Origin: Aquitalea palustris
Lineage (GTDB): Bacteria > Pseudomonadota > Gammaproteobacteria > Burkholderiales > Chromobacteriaceae
Reading direction: 5' to 3'
DNA: 64,000 nucleotides
Assembly: GCF_003693445.1 (NCBI RefSeq)
Contig: NZ_RFAR01000026.1
Span: forward strand, 43,920 to 107,919
The translations under genes were made by a program, and so were the position numbers. Positions 21,920-32,032 of the stretch are shown here, one piece after another. Every line of letters starts with the position of its first letter. Position 1 is the stretch's first letter. The notes under the pieces were generated by a model, which was given only the letters and a program-made list of their open reading frames with translations, did no database searches and had not been told where the DNA came from.

Positions 21920-23815
21920 ATGAAGCCGAATTTCATATCGACCCGCAGCAAATTTCAGTTCTGGCTATTGCTCCTGACTGTATATGCAGTTTTTGTACCA
22001 TTGATGCCGGGCATGCCATCCGGTGGCTTGGATGAGTCGTGGCAACTGGGTGTCAATGAGGCCTTGGCCAAGGGCATGGTGTTTGGTCGAGACCTGATCT
22101 TTACCTTTGGGCCATATGCATCGGTCTACGCCAACAAATACCATCCAGCCGTTGCGCATAGCATGCTCTGGTCAGGTTTTTTCCTGGGTAGTTGTTTCTT
22201 TCTGGCTGCAATTCTGAATTTCGCCAGTATTTCGCTGCGGATGACGCTGCTCCTGATACTGGTTTTGGCTGTCAATTTTGCGTTTGATCCTCGTTTTCTG
22301 GTTTATCCCCTGTTGGTGTTTACTGCGCTGACCCGGCTGGACTGGAGTCCGTCCCGGACGTCAAGCCAATATTTGGCCAGGGTTATCCTGATGTCGGCCT
22401 TATTTACGCCATTTGGCATGATTGTGCTGGTTAAAGGGTCATTTCTGGTAACCTGCTTGTGCGGAATGGTACTTTCAATTGCATTCTTGCTCAGAAGAAA
22501 GCAATTGTTGCTCGCAGCTCTGGTTTTGTTACTACCGCTTGCTGCCATGGCCGGATTCTGGTGGCTGGCAGGACAGCCGATTGATGCGTTGCCTGATTAC
22601 TTCCAGTCAATGCTCCCGATTATTACGGGTTATACCGAGGCCATGGCGTATAACAGTCGCATCAGCGAGCTATTGTTGTACCTGTTGGCGGCCATCTTGC
22701 TGCTAATCGTCACAGCCAGAGAGCTGGAGCTGGATTTTTTTGACAAGATGCTGTTTCTGGCCTGCTTGTTTATCACCTTATTCATTACCTTTAAGGCCGG
22801 CTTCGTCAGGCATGATGGCCACGCAGTGATTGCTGCTAGTAGCCTCGCCATTTGTACGGTACTGGTTTGCTCCTTGATTAACAGTAGAAACACCCGTTCG
22901 GTGCTGGTTTTGTCTTATATTGTCTGGCTCGGTGTGTGTGCCTTGCATAACAAACCACTCCCCAAGCAGGCATTGCAGGCCGTCGCCTCTACTTATGGCA
23001 ATCTGCTCAAGGGAAGCTACTATCGTCTTTTCGAGCCCGATGTCATCCCGCAGCGTTACAAGGCTCGCCTGACGGAGATTGCCAAAGAGGGAAAGTTTCC
23101 ATTATTGAATGGCAGCAGTGATGTTTATTCCTATGACCAGGCCTTCCTGATCGCCTCTGGCAATGACTGGCGACCTCGCCCCATTTTCCAGAGTTATTCG
23201 GTTTATACCGATAAGCTCTCACAACTCAACTTGCAGCATCTAACCTCACGCCAAGCCCCGGACAATATTTTCTTCAAGGTCCAGCCAATAGATGAGCGCT
23301 TGCCATCCCTGGAGGATGGCGCCAGCTGGATCCCATTATGGCAGCAATATCACCCGGTCAGTCAGTTTGATGATTATCTGCAGCTGGGGAAAAACACAAG
23401 CCAATCTGCTGTGCACTTGTCTGCTGCGGGGCATGAAACGCGCACTGCCCGTCTGGGTGAAGAGATTCGTGTTCCGGACAAGGGCAGTGTGGTTGTCATG
23501 CGGGTCTATGTTCATAAAAACCAGCTGGGTAATCTGGTATCGCTGTTGTTCAAACCTGCCTTGCTGTCAGCACAGCTGACGCTGGCCAATGGCAAGGTCA
23601 GAACATTCCATGTGGTGTCCGGTATGATGAGTCCCGGGTTCGTTATTTCCCCTCTTATCGAGACAAGCAAAGAATTCAACATGGTTTATGCACAAGACCC
23701 AGCCTTGCTGGATAAGAAAGTCAGAAGTGTCTCGATAATGTCTGACTCCAGAGTCTTGTTATGGAATGCGGATTTTACGGTAGAGTTTTTACCTTATTTC
23801 ATGCGTCATTTTTGA
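21920..23815 (+). CDS. Large membrane protein, unassigned, GT-C-like
   Basis: 631 residues: about ten membrane helices in the first 370 residues, then a roughly 250-residue C-terminal domain that should lie in the periplasm. The first periplasmic loop has 'GGLDESWQLG', an acidic pair typical of GT-C glycosyltransferases that use lipid-phosphate sugars, and 'FTFGPYAS'. I do not recognise a named family. Since the gene follows the lipid-linked furanose module by 19 bp, it is a good candidate for the transferase using that donor, as arabinofuranosyltransferases do in mycobacteria. This is inference from topology and context. Start ATG 21920 has no strong ribosome site. Confidence 0.6.
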   Translation: MKPNFISTRSKFQFWLLLLTVYAVFVPLMPGMPSGGLDESWQLGVNEALAKGMVFGRDLIFTFGPYASVYANKYHPAVAHSMLWSGFFLGSCFFLAAILNFASISLRMTLLLILVLAVNFAFDPRFLVYPLLVFTALTRLDWSPSRTSSQYLARVILMSALFTPFGMIVLVKGSFLVTCLCGMVLSIAFLLRRKQLLLAALVLLLPLAAMAGFWWLAGQPIDALPDYFQSMLPIITGYTEAMAYNSRISELLLYLLAAILLLIVTARELELDFFDKMLFLACLFITLFITFKAGFVRHDGHAVIAASSLAICTVLVCSLINSRNTRSVLVLSYIVWLGVCALHNKPLPKQALQAVASTYGNLLKGSYYRLFEPDVIPQRYKARLTEIAKEGKFPLLNGSSDVYSYDQAFLIASGNDWRPRPIFQSYSVYTDKLSQLNLQHLTSRQAPDNIFFKVQPIDERLPSLEDGASWIPLWQQYHPVSQFDDYLQLGKNTSQSAVHLSAAGHETRTARLGEEIRVPDKGSVVVMRVYVHKNQLGNLVSLLFKPALLSAQLTLANGKVRTFHVVSGMMSPGFVISPLIETSKEFNMVYAQDPALLDKKVRSVSIMSDSRVLLWNADFTVEFLPYFMRHF

Positions 23816-23845
23816 TTTTAAAAGTATACTAGCGAAAGACATTTT

Positions 23846-25534
23846 GTGATAAAAAATAATAATGTAGAAGGCCCGCGGTGGCTGTTGCGTATCCTTTTAA
23901 TTACCTCGTTGCTGATGCTGGGCTTGGCTATTCTTGGTGGGATTTATAACTATACGGCCGTTCCTTATTGGGATATGTGGAATGGTACTTTGGATTTTTT
24001 GTTGAAATTGCAGCGTGGAGAATATGCTGTCTGGTGGGGGCAGCACAATGAGCATCGCATCTTGTTGTCAAGAGTGATATTTTGGCTGGACTCTGCTTTT
24101 TTTGGTGATGCGAGTATTTTTTCAGAGCTGGTGAATTATATTTTTGTATTTGGCTCGGCGGTTTTTTTTGTCTTTTATCTCAGGGCGCTCTCGCGGGATA
24201 GGCAGTTGCCAAAGACCTGGGAACGTATTTTTTCCCTACTGTTGTTCTCCTGGATTTTTCTATGGAGTCAGGCTGATAATTTCTATCAGGCGTTTCAGTC
24301 ACAGTTTGTTCTCGCTCAATTATTGCCTTTGATGTCTTTTTATTTTTTTGCCAAGAGTGTGGATGAGTCACGCGAAAAGTATTTTTGGTATGCCATGGTT
24401 TGTGCATGCCTTGCATTGGGAACCATGGCGAACGGGGTATTGGCGCTGCCTTTGCTATTTGTTTTTTCCTTATTCTCAATGAAGTCAGTGAAATATTGTT
24501 CGATTGTGCTTTTGTTCGCCGTACTTGGCATTGTCGCCTATTTCTATGATTACCACTCTCCGTCAGGTAGTGGTACATCCTTGTCGCTCTTGCTGACACA
24601 TAAGCAAAAATTGCTGCTGTACGTGCTGACTTATCTGGGTAGCCCATTTTATTACCTGTTTCTTGGTGCCATGCCTGCCGCCATCTTCAGTGGTGCGGTA
24701 TTCATTCTGCTATTCGTACTGGTTGTGCTGCGAGTACTGAAGGATACACAGCGCCATCCATATATGTTGGCACTAGTGTTCTTTGTGATTTATATCTTGT
24801 TGACAGCATTGGCCACTGGGACGGGAAGGTTGATGCTGGGGGTCGAACAGGCACTTGAGTCGCGCTATACCACGCCAGTCTTGATGGCCTGGGCTGCAAT
24901 GGCTTTGTCGCTGGGGCGTGTTGTGACTTGGCCGGATTGGTTTTTTCCGACCGGGCTGAGTATTGGCATCGTGTTGCTGGTTCTGTTGATGTTGTTGTTA
25001 CAGTTCAAGGCGCTACGTTCGGCTAACAGAACCTCATTCATCCGCAGCCATGCTGCTCTGGCATTGGCGATGGGGGTGAAAGATGATGATATGATCCTCA
25101 ATCTTTTCCCCGATCCGGCATATCCACGGTTGTTACTTCCCGGGATAGAGCGCGGCGGTATTTCCATTTTCTCTCGTGAGCCTTTGGCCAGCATGCGTAG
25201 CAACATCGGTCGGTCTGCCAGCATCACCGCTAACCGCCTCTGTATTGGTGCTGTCGACCATGTTTATCAGATGCGCGATGAGCCGGATTACTTGCGCTTT
25301 GATGGTTGGATATTTTCTCTTGCTGATCAGCGTGTTCCTGACAGGATCACGGTGCTTAATCAGCAGGGTTTTATTGTCGGCTATGCCGAAATAGGCTTGG
25401 CCCGTGACGATGTCAAGGCAAAATATGGGGCCGCTGCGCTTTATTCTGGTTTTGGTGGATATGTCCGGAAATCCTTGATGACCCGATCTCTGACGGCCAT
25501 CGGATCCAACCCTGAATGCAAGCTGGTCATGTAA
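23846..25534 (+). CDS. Second large membrane protein, unassigned, GT-C-like
   Basis: 562 residues starting at GTG 23846. About eleven membrane helices fill residues 13-395; a soluble C-terminal part of about 160 residues follows. The first loop contains 'VPYWDMWNG' and shortly after 'WGQHNEHRILLSR', with acidic, histidine and arginine residues clustered near the membrane face. This layout resembles uncharacterised GT-C-like proteins of O-antigen loci. It follows the previous membrane protein by 30 bp and is on the same transcript. Function unknown; a second glycosyltransferase using the same lipid-linked donor is plausible. The codon use is somewhat more AT-rich than that of the downstream genes. 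Confidence 0.58.
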   Translation: MIKNNNVEGPRWLLRILLITSLLMLGLAILGGIYNYTAVPYWDMWNGTLDFLLKLQRGEYAVWWGQHNEHRILLSRVIFWLDSAFFGDASIFSELVNYIFVFGSAVFFVFYLRALSRDRQLPKTWERIFSLLLFSWIFLWSQADNFYQAFQSQFVLAQLLPLMSFYFFAKSVDESREKYFWYAMVCACLALGTMANGVLALPLLFVFSLFSMKSVKYCSIVLLFAVLGIVAYFYDYHSPSGSGTSLSLLLTHKQKLLLYVLTYLGSPFYYLFLGAMPAAIFSGAVFILLFVLVVLRVLKDTQRHPYMLALVFFVIYILLTALATGTGRLMLGVEQALESRYTTPVLMAWAAMALSLGRVVTWPDWFFPTGLSIGIVLLVLLMLLLQFKALRSANRTSFIRSHAALALAMGVKDDDMILNLFPDPAYPRLLLPGIERGGISIFSREPLASMRSNIGRSASITANRLCIGAVDHVYQMRDEPDYLRFDGWIFSLADQRVPDRITVLNQQGFIVGYAEIGLARDDVKAKYGAAALYSGFGGYVRKSLMTRSLTAIGSNPECKLVM

Positions 25535-25605
25535 TTAATTTTTCGCAGCTGAAATGACATGAGCGGTATTGTGCTCCGATGAGTGGAGTGAATAGGAATT
25601 GAATC

Positions 25606-26541
25606 ATGAATAGTAAAATAATTTTGCCTGGTGGTGCTGGTTTGGTAGGTCAGAATCTGGTAGTGCACCTGAAAAGAGCGGGTTATACCAATCTGGTGGT
25701 GCTGGACAAGCACCAGACCAATCTGGAAATCCTGCGCAGCCTGCATCCTGACATTATCGTTGAATATGCCGATCTAGCGGAGCCGGGTGAATGGGAACGT
25801 CATTTTGAAGGTGCGGCAGCACTGGTAATGTTGCAAGCACAAATCGGTGCTCCCACGCTGGAACCCTTTATTCGTAACAACATAACCTCCACCAAATATG
25901 TGCTGGCGGCCATCAAGCGCTACAACATTCCCTATACCGTGCACATCAGTTCATCCGTGGTGGAGTCGGTGGCGAATGATGACTACACCAACACCAAAAA
26001 AGAGCAGGAAGAAATGGTGCTGGCCAGTGGCATCAATTGCGTGGTGCTGCGCCCGACCCTGATGTTTGGCTGGTTTGACCGCAAGCATCTGGGCTGGTTG
26101 TCGCGCTTCATGCAGAAGGTGCCGCTGTTTCCCATCCCCGGTGATGGTCGCTATATGCGCCAACCGCTCTATGTCGGCGATTTCGCCAGCATTATCGTCA
26201 GCTGCCTGAAGTCTGGTATCCACGGTCAGGTTTTCAATATCAGTGGCCGGGAAAAGATCGACTATGTGGATATCATCCGCGCCATTCGCAAGGCTGTCGC
26301 TGCCAGGACCATGCTGTTGCACATCCCTTATGGCCTGTTTTATGTCCTGCTGAAGATCTGGGCCCTGTTTGACCGCAATCCGCCCTTCACGGCGGACCAG
26401 CTCAAGGCACTGGTGGCGCATGACGAATTCGAGGTCATTGATTGGCCGACAATTTTCCAGGTGACACCAACGCCATTCAGCCAGGCTGTGGATGCAACTT
26501 TCAACGACCCGCAATACAGCCGGGTAGTACTGGATTTCTGA
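25606..26541 (+). CDS. NAD-dependent epimerase/dehydratase (extended SDR)
   Basis: 311 residues. The nucleotide-binding site is at the N terminus ('[11 protein letters not shown]', GxxGxxG). The catalytic serine region is 'HISSSVVES' and the YxxxK is 'YTNTKK'. A C-terminal substrate domain follows, with hydrophobic residues near 240-260. It probably acts on a nucleotide- or lipid-linked sugar. The family covers epimerases, dehydratases and reductases, and I cannot pick one. AGGAA lies nine nt before the ATG. It is two bases from the next gene, a flavin oxidoreductase, so the two may act in one pathway. Confidence 0.75.
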   Translation: MNSKIILPGGAGLVGQNLVVHLKRAGYTNLVVLDKHQTNLEILRSLHPDIIVEYADLAEPGEWERHFEGAAALVMLQAQIGAPTLEPFIRNNITSTKYVLAAIKRYNIPYTVHISSSVVESVANDDYTNTKKEQEEMVLASGINCVVLRPTLMFGWFDRKHLGWLSRFMQKVPLFPIPGDGRYMRQPLYVGDFASIIVSCLKSGIHGQVFNISGREKIDYVDIIRAIRKAVAARTMLLHIPYGLFYVLLKIWALFDRNPPFTADQLKALVAHDEFEVIDWPTIFQVTPTPFSQAVDATFNDPQYSRVVLDF

Positions 26542-26543
26542 GC

Positions 26544-27833
26544 ATGAACAAACAACGCATTGCAGTACTGGGTGCCGGCCCGATGGGCTTGGCCGTTGCC
26601 TATCAACTGGCACGGGACGGGCATGTGCCTGTTCTGTTCGAAGCAGATGACCGGGTCGGTGGCATGACCGCCACTTTTGATTTTGACGGCTTGGATATCG
26701 AACGCTACTACCACTTTCATTGCATTTCCGACCACGCCTTCCTGCAGATGCTGGATGAGTTGAATCTGGGCAGCAAAATGCAATGGGTGGAAACCAAAAT
26801 GGGCTATTGGTTCCAGAACCGCTTGCAGCCATGGGGTAATCCGCTGGCCTTGCTCAGTTTCAAGGGGCTGGGCCTGGTGGCGAAGTTCCGTTATGGCCTG
26901 CATGCCTTTCTCTCCACCAAACGTAACGATTGGAAGCCGCTGGATCATGTCGAGGCGACTGGCTGGATACGCTGCTGGGTAGGAGAAGAAGCCTATGAAG
27001 TTCTATGGCGGCGCCTGTTTGATTACAAGTTTTACGATTACAGCTCCAACCTGTCTGCCGCCTGGATCTGGAGCCGCATCCGCCGCATCGGGCGATCACG
27101 CTATAGCTTGTTCCGTGAAAAGCTGGGGTATCTGGAGGGTGGCTCGGCGACCTTGCTGCAAGGCATGCACAATGATATCGCGGCGCATGGCGGGGAGATT
27201 CGTCTGAGCACACCGGTGACGCGCGTCGTCATGGAGGGCGGCGAAGTGCGCGGAGTGGAGACTGCTACGGGCTTCGAAGCTTTCGACAAGGTCATCAGCA
27301 CAGTGCCGCTGCCGTTTGTTCCCAGAATCATGCCGGACCTGCCTGCAGACATCCTGCACAAATTTCAGCAAATCAAGAACATCGCCGTCGTCTGCGTCAT
27401 TGCCAAGCTGAAAAAACCGGTAACGGAAAACTTCTGGCTCAACACCAACGATGAGGAAATGGACATTCCTGGCCTGGTGGAATACAGCAATTTGCGCCCG
27501 CTGGATCAGCACATTGTCTACGTGCCGTTTTACATGCCGGGTGAACATGCCAAGTATGCCGACCCCGATGATGTATTTCTGGACAAAGTGAAGCGCTATC
27601 TCAAGAAGATTAACCCGGCGCTGCAGGACGACGATTTCATCGCCATGCACGCCAGCCGTTATCGTCATGCACAGCCGATCTGCGATCCGGGTTATCTAGA
27701 GCAGTTGCCGCCGGCTGCCTTGCCGGTACAAGGTCTGTGGGTGGCAGATACCTCGTATTATTATCCGGAGGACCGTGGCATTTCCGAGAGCATTGCTTAT
27801 GGCCGGGCATTGGCGCAGAAGGCTGTGGCATGA
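26544..27833 (+). CDS. FAD-dependent oxidoreductase, amine oxidase/protoporphyrinogen-oxidase-like
   Basis: 429 residues. A Rossmann FAD site '[15 protein letters not shown]' (7-21) is followed by '[12 protein letters not shown]', the usual GG motif of flavin amine oxidases and UDP-galactopyranose mutase-like folds. The C-terminal FAD contact is '[16 protein letters not shown]'. Such proteins are common beside GtrA and GT genes in polysaccharide loci; the chemistry is mostly untested. It could oxidise or rearrange a lipid-linked sugar. The ATG is two bases past the epimerase stop, and the stop overlaps the GtrA start (ATGA), showing tight coupling. Confidence 0.72.
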   Translation: MNKQRIAVLGAGPMGLAVAYQLARDGHVPVLFEADDRVGGMTATFDFDGLDIERYYHFHCISDHAFLQMLDELNLGSKMQWVETKMGYWFQNRLQPWGNPLALLSFKGLGLVAKFRYGLHAFLSTKRNDWKPLDHVEATGWIRCWVGEEAYEVLWRRLFDYKFYDYSSNLSAAWIWSRIRRIGRSRYSLFREKLGYLEGGSATLLQGMHNDIAAHGGEIRLSTPVTRVVMEGGEVRGVETATGFEAFDKVISTVPLPFVPRIMPDLPADILHKFQQIKNIAVVCVIAKLKKPVTENFWLNTNDEEMDIPGLVEYSNLRPLDQHIVYVPFYMPGEHAKYADPDDVFLDKVKRYLKKINPALQDDDFIAMHASRYRHAQPICDPGYLEQLPPAALPVQGLWVADTSYYYPEDRGISESIAYGRALAQKAVA

Positions 27834-28231
27834 TCCGTCACTTCATGTCGCGTCAGTTTCTGGTGTTCCTGCTGACCGGGGGATTGGCTGCTGCGGTCAA
27901 CTTTGGCTCGCGCATCCTGTACAACCGCTGGTGTGACTTCTCCACTGCCGTGATCCTGGCCTACCTCACCGGGATGATCACGGCCTTTGTATTGGCCCGC
28001 CTGTTTGTTTTTAAGCAAAGCAGCCAGTCCATGCAACGTTCGGTACTGTATTTCACCCTGGTCAATCTGGTCGCGGTGATACAGACCTGGCTGATCAGCA
28101 TGGGTCTGGCGCTCTACCTGCTGCCCATGCTTGGGGTGACGCACTTCAGTCGTGAGATCGCCCACGCCATCGGGGTGGCTGCCCCGGTGTTCACCAGTTA
28201 TCTGGGACATAAACGCTGGTCTTTCCGCTGA
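27830..28231 (+). CDS. GtrA family small membrane protein
   Basis: 133 residues with four membrane helices, the GtrA pattern: '[14 protein letters not shown]' in helix 1 and 'GHKRWSFR' at the C terminus (the usual KxxFxF-type end). GtrA proteins are thought to flip undecaprenyl-phosphate-linked sugars to the periplasm for O-antigen or teichoic-acid decoration. Its start overlaps the stop of the flavoprotein by 4 nt. Together with the lipid-linked furanose module it supports a periplasmic decoration step. Confidence 0.85.
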   Translation: MIRHFMSRQFLVFLLTGGLAAAVNFGSRILYNRWCDFSTAVILAYLTGMITAFVLARLFVFKQSSQSMQRSVLYFTLVNLVAVIQTWLISMGLALYLLPMLGVTHFSREIAHAIGVAAPVFTSYLGHKRWSFR

Positions 28232-28238
28232 AACAGGC

Positions 28239-29180
28239 ATGAAGCTGAGTCGACCACTACTCGCCTTTGCCGCACTGACTGCCTGTTATCTGGCGGCCTT
28301 GCTGATTTCGGATGCCCGGCATGACATGTTTGCCCGTTTGCCGGTGCTTGCCAGCATCATGCCGACACTGATGGGTATGGCCTTTTTGTCATTTTTCCTG
28401 CGTTATTTGCGTTGGAATTACCTGTTGAGGCGTGCTGGGCATGCGCAGCCATTCTGTTTGGGTTTTTGCATTTATCTGTCCGGCTTCGCCTATACCGCAA
28501 CACCAGGCAAGGTAGGGGAGCTAATCCGCATCCGTTACCTGCAGCGACTGGGCATTCCGCACGAGCAGGTGTTATCGGCCTTCATCTATGAACGGGGCTG
28601 GGATTTGCTGGTGGTCCTGCTGCTGGCCATGCCTGGCATGCTAGGCGCGCCACTGTTTCCGGTGCTGGCCTTGTTTGTTGGTGCAGTGTTGCTGGTGCTG
28701 GCCATCCTGATGAGGCAGCCACGCTGGTTGGGGCGCTTGCATGCGAGACTGCGCTGGTCTCGCTGCTACCGGCTGTATCGGCTGGTGCGCCTGTTACGTC
28801 GCGGCATACGCGGTGGCGTGCGCTGGTTGGGATGGCAAGACATGACCGTTGCCGCCTTGGCGGGCCTGGCGGCCTGGGCACTCACGGCCACGGCCTTTGT
28901 CTGCTTGGTGGAGTCCTTATCCCCCGGCATGTCCTGGTGGGCTCTGTTTTCCAGTTACCCATTGGCGATGCTGGCGGGGGCGGCCTCCATGTTGCCTGGC
29001 GGCATTGGCTCAACCGAATCAGTCATCGTAGCCAGCCTGCTATGGCACGATGCGTCGATGGCAACAGCAGTGTTGGCTGCCGTTGGCATCCGCTTTGCCA
29101 CCATGTGGTTTGCCGTTTTGCTGGGGATGGCCGCCATTGTGCTGGCTGAGTGGAAGCTGCCAGATCATCCCGCGCATTGA
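28239..29180 (+). CDS. Flippase-like membrane protein (LPG synthase TM / UPF0104 family)
   Basis: 313 residues with about eight membrane helices. It has the family's signature pieces: 'TPGKVGELIRIRYL' after helix 3, 'FIYERGWDLL' and 'LPGGIGSTESVIV' near the C terminus. The family is related to the membrane part of MprF and is thought to move or act on lipid-linked molecules. It starts 7 bp after the GtrA stop and ends the rightward unit, 25 bp before the end of the convergent one. No terminator hairpin is visible in that short gap. A role in flipping the lipid-linked sugar is inference. Confidence 0.78.
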   Translation: MKLSRPLLAFAALTACYLAALLISDARHDMFARLPVLASIMPTLMGMAFLSFFLRYLRWNYLLRRAGHAQPFCLGFCIYLSGFAYTATPGKVGELIRIRYLQRLGIPHEQVLSAFIYERGWDLLVVLLLAMPGMLGAPLFPVLALFVGAVLLVLAILMRQPRWLGRLHARLRWSRCYRLYRLVRLLRRGIRGGVRWLGWQDMTVAALAGLAAWALTATAFVCLVESLSPGMSWWALFSSYPLAMLAGAASMLPGGIGSTESVIVASLLWHDASMATAVLAAVGIRFATMWFAVLLGMAAIVLAEWKLPDHPAH

Positions 29181-29204
29181 AGCTCCAAGCTGCCTGAACA
29201 CCAT

Positions 29205-30026
29205 TCAGCGCCGCGGCAACTGCGCCAGGCATGCCTGGTTTAGCTGGCAACGTGTCTGGTCGAACAGCCAGCCCCACTTGTTGAAATACTGCACGGCCGA
29301 GCGGATGTGAGCTTTCAGTAATTTCCTGTCGGTATACGATGCCTTGGCAAAATGATGCGTCACGGTCATCGCCGGCAGATACAGATTACCAAAGCGCACT
29401 GCACAGCGACGTGACAGATCAACATCCTCCATATACATGAAGAAATGGTCATCAAAGCCGTTCAGCTCCAGCAGCGCTGTGGCGCGGAACAGCATGAAGC
29501 AGCCGGATAGCGACGGAGCAAAGAAGGCTTTGTCAAAGTCGGCGTGGCGCAGCATATAGCGCTGGTCCAGCTTCTCCGCTAGGGGGGGCAGAAAACGACG
29601 GGCAAACAGATTGGCCGGAGTAGGCAGCAACTTGCACAGCTCTTGCTGTGTGCCATCCGGGTAAACGATGCGCGGCATGAACAAGCCTGCTGTATGCCCA
29701 CTCAGCCCAGTTAGATAACGGTCCAGGTCCGCACTGTGAAACTGGATATCCGGATTGCAAACCAGAAAGTAATCCGCTTGTCCGGCAAATGCCCGTATGG
29801 CTTGATTGTGACCATGGCCATACCCACCATTACGGTCCGAGCGGATGTAATGCACCTTGGGCAGCGCCAGTTGTCCGGCCCATTCACAGCCGCCATTATC
29901 CACCAACACCAGACCATGCAGGCTGCTGCAACCAAGCAGCGCATCCATGGTGGGTTTCACACCCTGGTATTGATGCTTGTACAGCACGATGGATGCAAAA
30001 AGCTTGGGCATTTCAGTACTTTCCAT
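29205..30026 (-). CDS. Glycosyltransferase family 2 (WbbL/rhamnosyltransferase-like)
   Basis: 273 residues, GT-A fold. 'SIVLYKHQY' at the N terminus and 'LVCNPDIQF' (the DxD-type site, here NPD) are typical of rhamnosyltransferases like WbbL. The C-terminal half has 'SGCFMLFRATALLELNGFDDHFFMYMEDVDLS', of which the final EDVDLS-type motif supplies the likely base. It probably adds L-rhamnose to the growing lipid-linked O unit in the cytosol, in line with the rml genes on the same transcript. A start at 30011 (with GGAAAG upstream) is an alternative; the one used overlaps the upstream stop by 14 nt. Confidence 0.8.
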   Translation of the reverse strand: MESTEMPKLFASIVLYKHQYQGVKPTMDALLGCSSLHGLVLVDNGGCEWAGQLALPKVHYIRSDRNGGYGHGHNQAIRAFAGQADYFLVCNPDIQFHSADLDRYLTGLSGHTAGLFMPRIVYPDGTQQELCKLLPTPANLFARRFLPPLAEKLDQRYMLRHADFDKAFFAPSLSGCFMLFRATALLELNGFDDHFFMYMEDVDLSRRCAVRFGNLYLPAMTVTHHFAKASYTDRKLLKAHIRSAVQYFNKWGWLFDQTRCQLNQACLAQLPRR

Positions 30027-30903
30027 TCAGTCCATCCTTCAGCCCACGCCACAGTGAACGCACATAAGCCAGTTTGTTCTGCCCAAACAGAATCAATACC
30101 ATTTGATGTACCAGATTGAAGGTAATCTCCCGAACGGCAAGCAAGGTTGGAACATGCGGCATCTTCAACAGGAAAAAGGCATTGCGGATACGGTAATAGC
30201 GGCGGAATGCACTATGCACTGGCACACGCCACCTAAATAGTTTTAGCGAGTTATCACCAATGGCGTGCTGCATTTTAACCTGCGGATTCACAAAGATGAC
30301 GTAGCCTTTGGCGTGGGCACGCAGGCACCATTCAGTATCGACATAATCAATGAAAAAGCGCTCATCCATCGGGCCTATGTCGCGCAGGGCATCTACCGCA
30401 ACAAGGCTACCGGAGGAGATGATCAGCGATGCTGCGAAAGGCTGCTCCAAATGCTGCGTATCAATTTTTGTGCGTCGGCCATGACGGTTAATATTGACAA
30501 TCTTGTAATGAAAACCGTGTTTCTTGTCGACAAAAGCAGGACCCAGCGCGGCGAGTCGTGGCTGCACTGAGCGGATGTGTTCAAATTCCCTTACTTGCTG
30601 CTGGATGAAAGCCGAGTCAATGGTGCTGTCCTGGTCGAAAAACACCACGTAGGCATAGTCATGATCCAGTGCAAATTGAGTACCGACATTCTGGGCATGG
30701 GCAATACCAGTATTTTCCTCAAGGAAAAAGACCTTAACAGCTGCCGATGTAGGGTAAATGGAACTAATCTGCTCCTTGTTTCCCGAATTGTTATCCACAA
30801 GGCAAACCGATACACCACAAGCTAGCAGTTGGTCTGTCAGCCTTTGCAGGTTTGTCGGCTCTGGATTAAAGCTGACAATGACGGCACAAATGTCATTTTT
30901 CAT
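30013..30903 (-). CDS. Glycosyltransferase family 2, rhamnosyltransferase type
   Basis: 296 residues. N-terminal 'AVIVSFNP', then 'LVDNNSGN', 'NTGIAHAQNVG' and the metal site 'FFDQDST' mark the rhamnosyltransferase clade of GT2. The acceptor/base motif is 'DYVDTEWCLRA'. The C-terminal part (about 230-290) is amphipathic and may lie on the membrane. It probably transfers rhamnose or a related 6-deoxyhexose. It overlaps the next gene by 14 nt. Confidence 0.82.
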   Translation of the reverse strand: MKNDICAVIVSFNPEPTNLQRLTDQLLACGVSVCLVDNNSGNKEQISSIYPTSAAVKVFFLEENTGIAHAQNVGTQFALDHDYAYVVFFDQDSTIDSAFIQQQVREFEHIRSVQPRLAALGPAFVDKKHGFHYKIVNINRHGRRTKIDTQHLEQPFAASLIISSGSLVAVDALRDIGPMDERFFIDYVDTEWCLRAHAKGYVIFVNPQVKMQHAIGDNSLKLFRWRVPVHSAFRRYYRIRNAFFLLKMPHVPTLLAVREITFNLVHQMVLILFGQNKLAYVRSLWRGLKDGLNGKY

Positions 30904-30989
30904 TATTCAATTATTGTGGTTGGTTACTACATATTGCTTTGAGTAGATATTTCACCGGATGCATGCTTGTGGAAGGTCTGATCTGGTAG

Positions 30990-31910
30990 CTACCAATATA
31001 GAAATTTTATAAAATCAATAAAAGAAAATTTGCCTTTATTGGGTTTGATATTCTTGTATTGCCAACAATAGATCAATGCCGCCTGCGGATGCAGCATACC
31101 TTGACTCAAACTACGGTGGAAGCAGATTGCTTGGTGCAATATATGCTGTTCTGTATGGTCAAGTTGACTTGGATTGATAGATGAAAGGTTATTCAATTGC
31201 TTCTGGGCAATTTTTCGCCTTAATCCTTTTTGCACAAAGCCTATTTTTTCACACAAACCAGCTTTTTGATTGGCACCGGTATCCTGATTGGCATGCTGCC
31301 GGTATCTGACCAGTGCTTCATCCAGAAAGCGTACCCCATTGCCTTGGGCCGCACATAGTGCCAGCCACCAGTCATGATAGGCAATTCCATCCGGAAAAGG
31401 CAGAGCGCGTAACAGGATTTTCCTTCGTATTATCGCGGTACATCCAGTAATTTTATTGAAAAATAGTAATTCAGCAAGACTACTACTTGGACGTTCATTC
31501 ACTTTCCAGATACGGTTGATGAACTGGCCGTTTTCATCAATCAGACTACAGTTTGAGTGAATCAAATCAGCATCGCCGATATGTTCCAGCAAGCGTTCAA
31601 TCTTGTTGGCTTCCCAGATGTCATCCTGATCACACAGCGCAATGTAATCACCCTTTGCTGCTTTCAGACCCTCTTCGAAATTTCTGACAAATCCCATATT
31701 ACTCGGATTGATCCGGATGTGGATCCGGGGGTCGGCAACCTGCTTGGCAATGGCTACGGTGCTGTCGGAAGAGACATCATCTTGAAAAATGATTTCAATA
31801 TTTGAATATGTTTGCTGCCTGATGGATTCAAGTTGTTGTGCCAGATATTTTTCACCATTATATGTGGCAACAATAATCGAAACCAGTGGCTGAATTTTCT
31901 CATTTTCCAT
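30990..31910 (-). CDS. Glycosyltransferase family 2
   Basis: 306 residues. 'SIIVATYNGEKYL' opens the GT-A domain; 'FQDDVSSD' and 'CDQDDIW' (DxD metal site) follow, and 'GIAYHDWWLAL' resembles the acceptor motif of WbyL/rhamnosyl- or galactosyltransferases. The gene is more AT-rich than the nucleotide-sugar genes upstream. Sugar and linkage cannot be read from sequence. Gaps of 86 and 121 bp on its two sides hold no clear feature. Confidence 0.82.
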   Translation of the reverse strand: MENEKIQPLVSIIVATYNGEKYLAQQLESIRQQTYSNIEIIFQDDVSSDSTVAIAKQVADPRIHIRINPSNMGFVRNFEEGLKAAKGDYIALCDQDDIWEANKIERLLEHIGDADLIHSNCSLIDENGQFINRIWKVNERPSSSLAELLFFNKITGCTAIIRRKILLRALPFPDGIAYHDWWLALCAAQGNGVRFLDEALVRYRQHANQDTGANQKAGLCEKIGFVQKGLRRKIAQKQLNNLSSINPSQLDHTEQHILHQAICFHRSLSQGMLHPQAALIYCWQYKNIKPNKGKFSFIDFIKFLYW

Positions 31911-32032
31911 ATTTTAGCATGCTAGCCAGGAAAGTTGTCGGCGAAAGATATTCCGTAGATCAGGGTAATTTTCCATTTTTAGCTGTTTTAATTTTGCCTG
32001 CTATTGGGTGCGATTTTGAAATTAATCGATAA

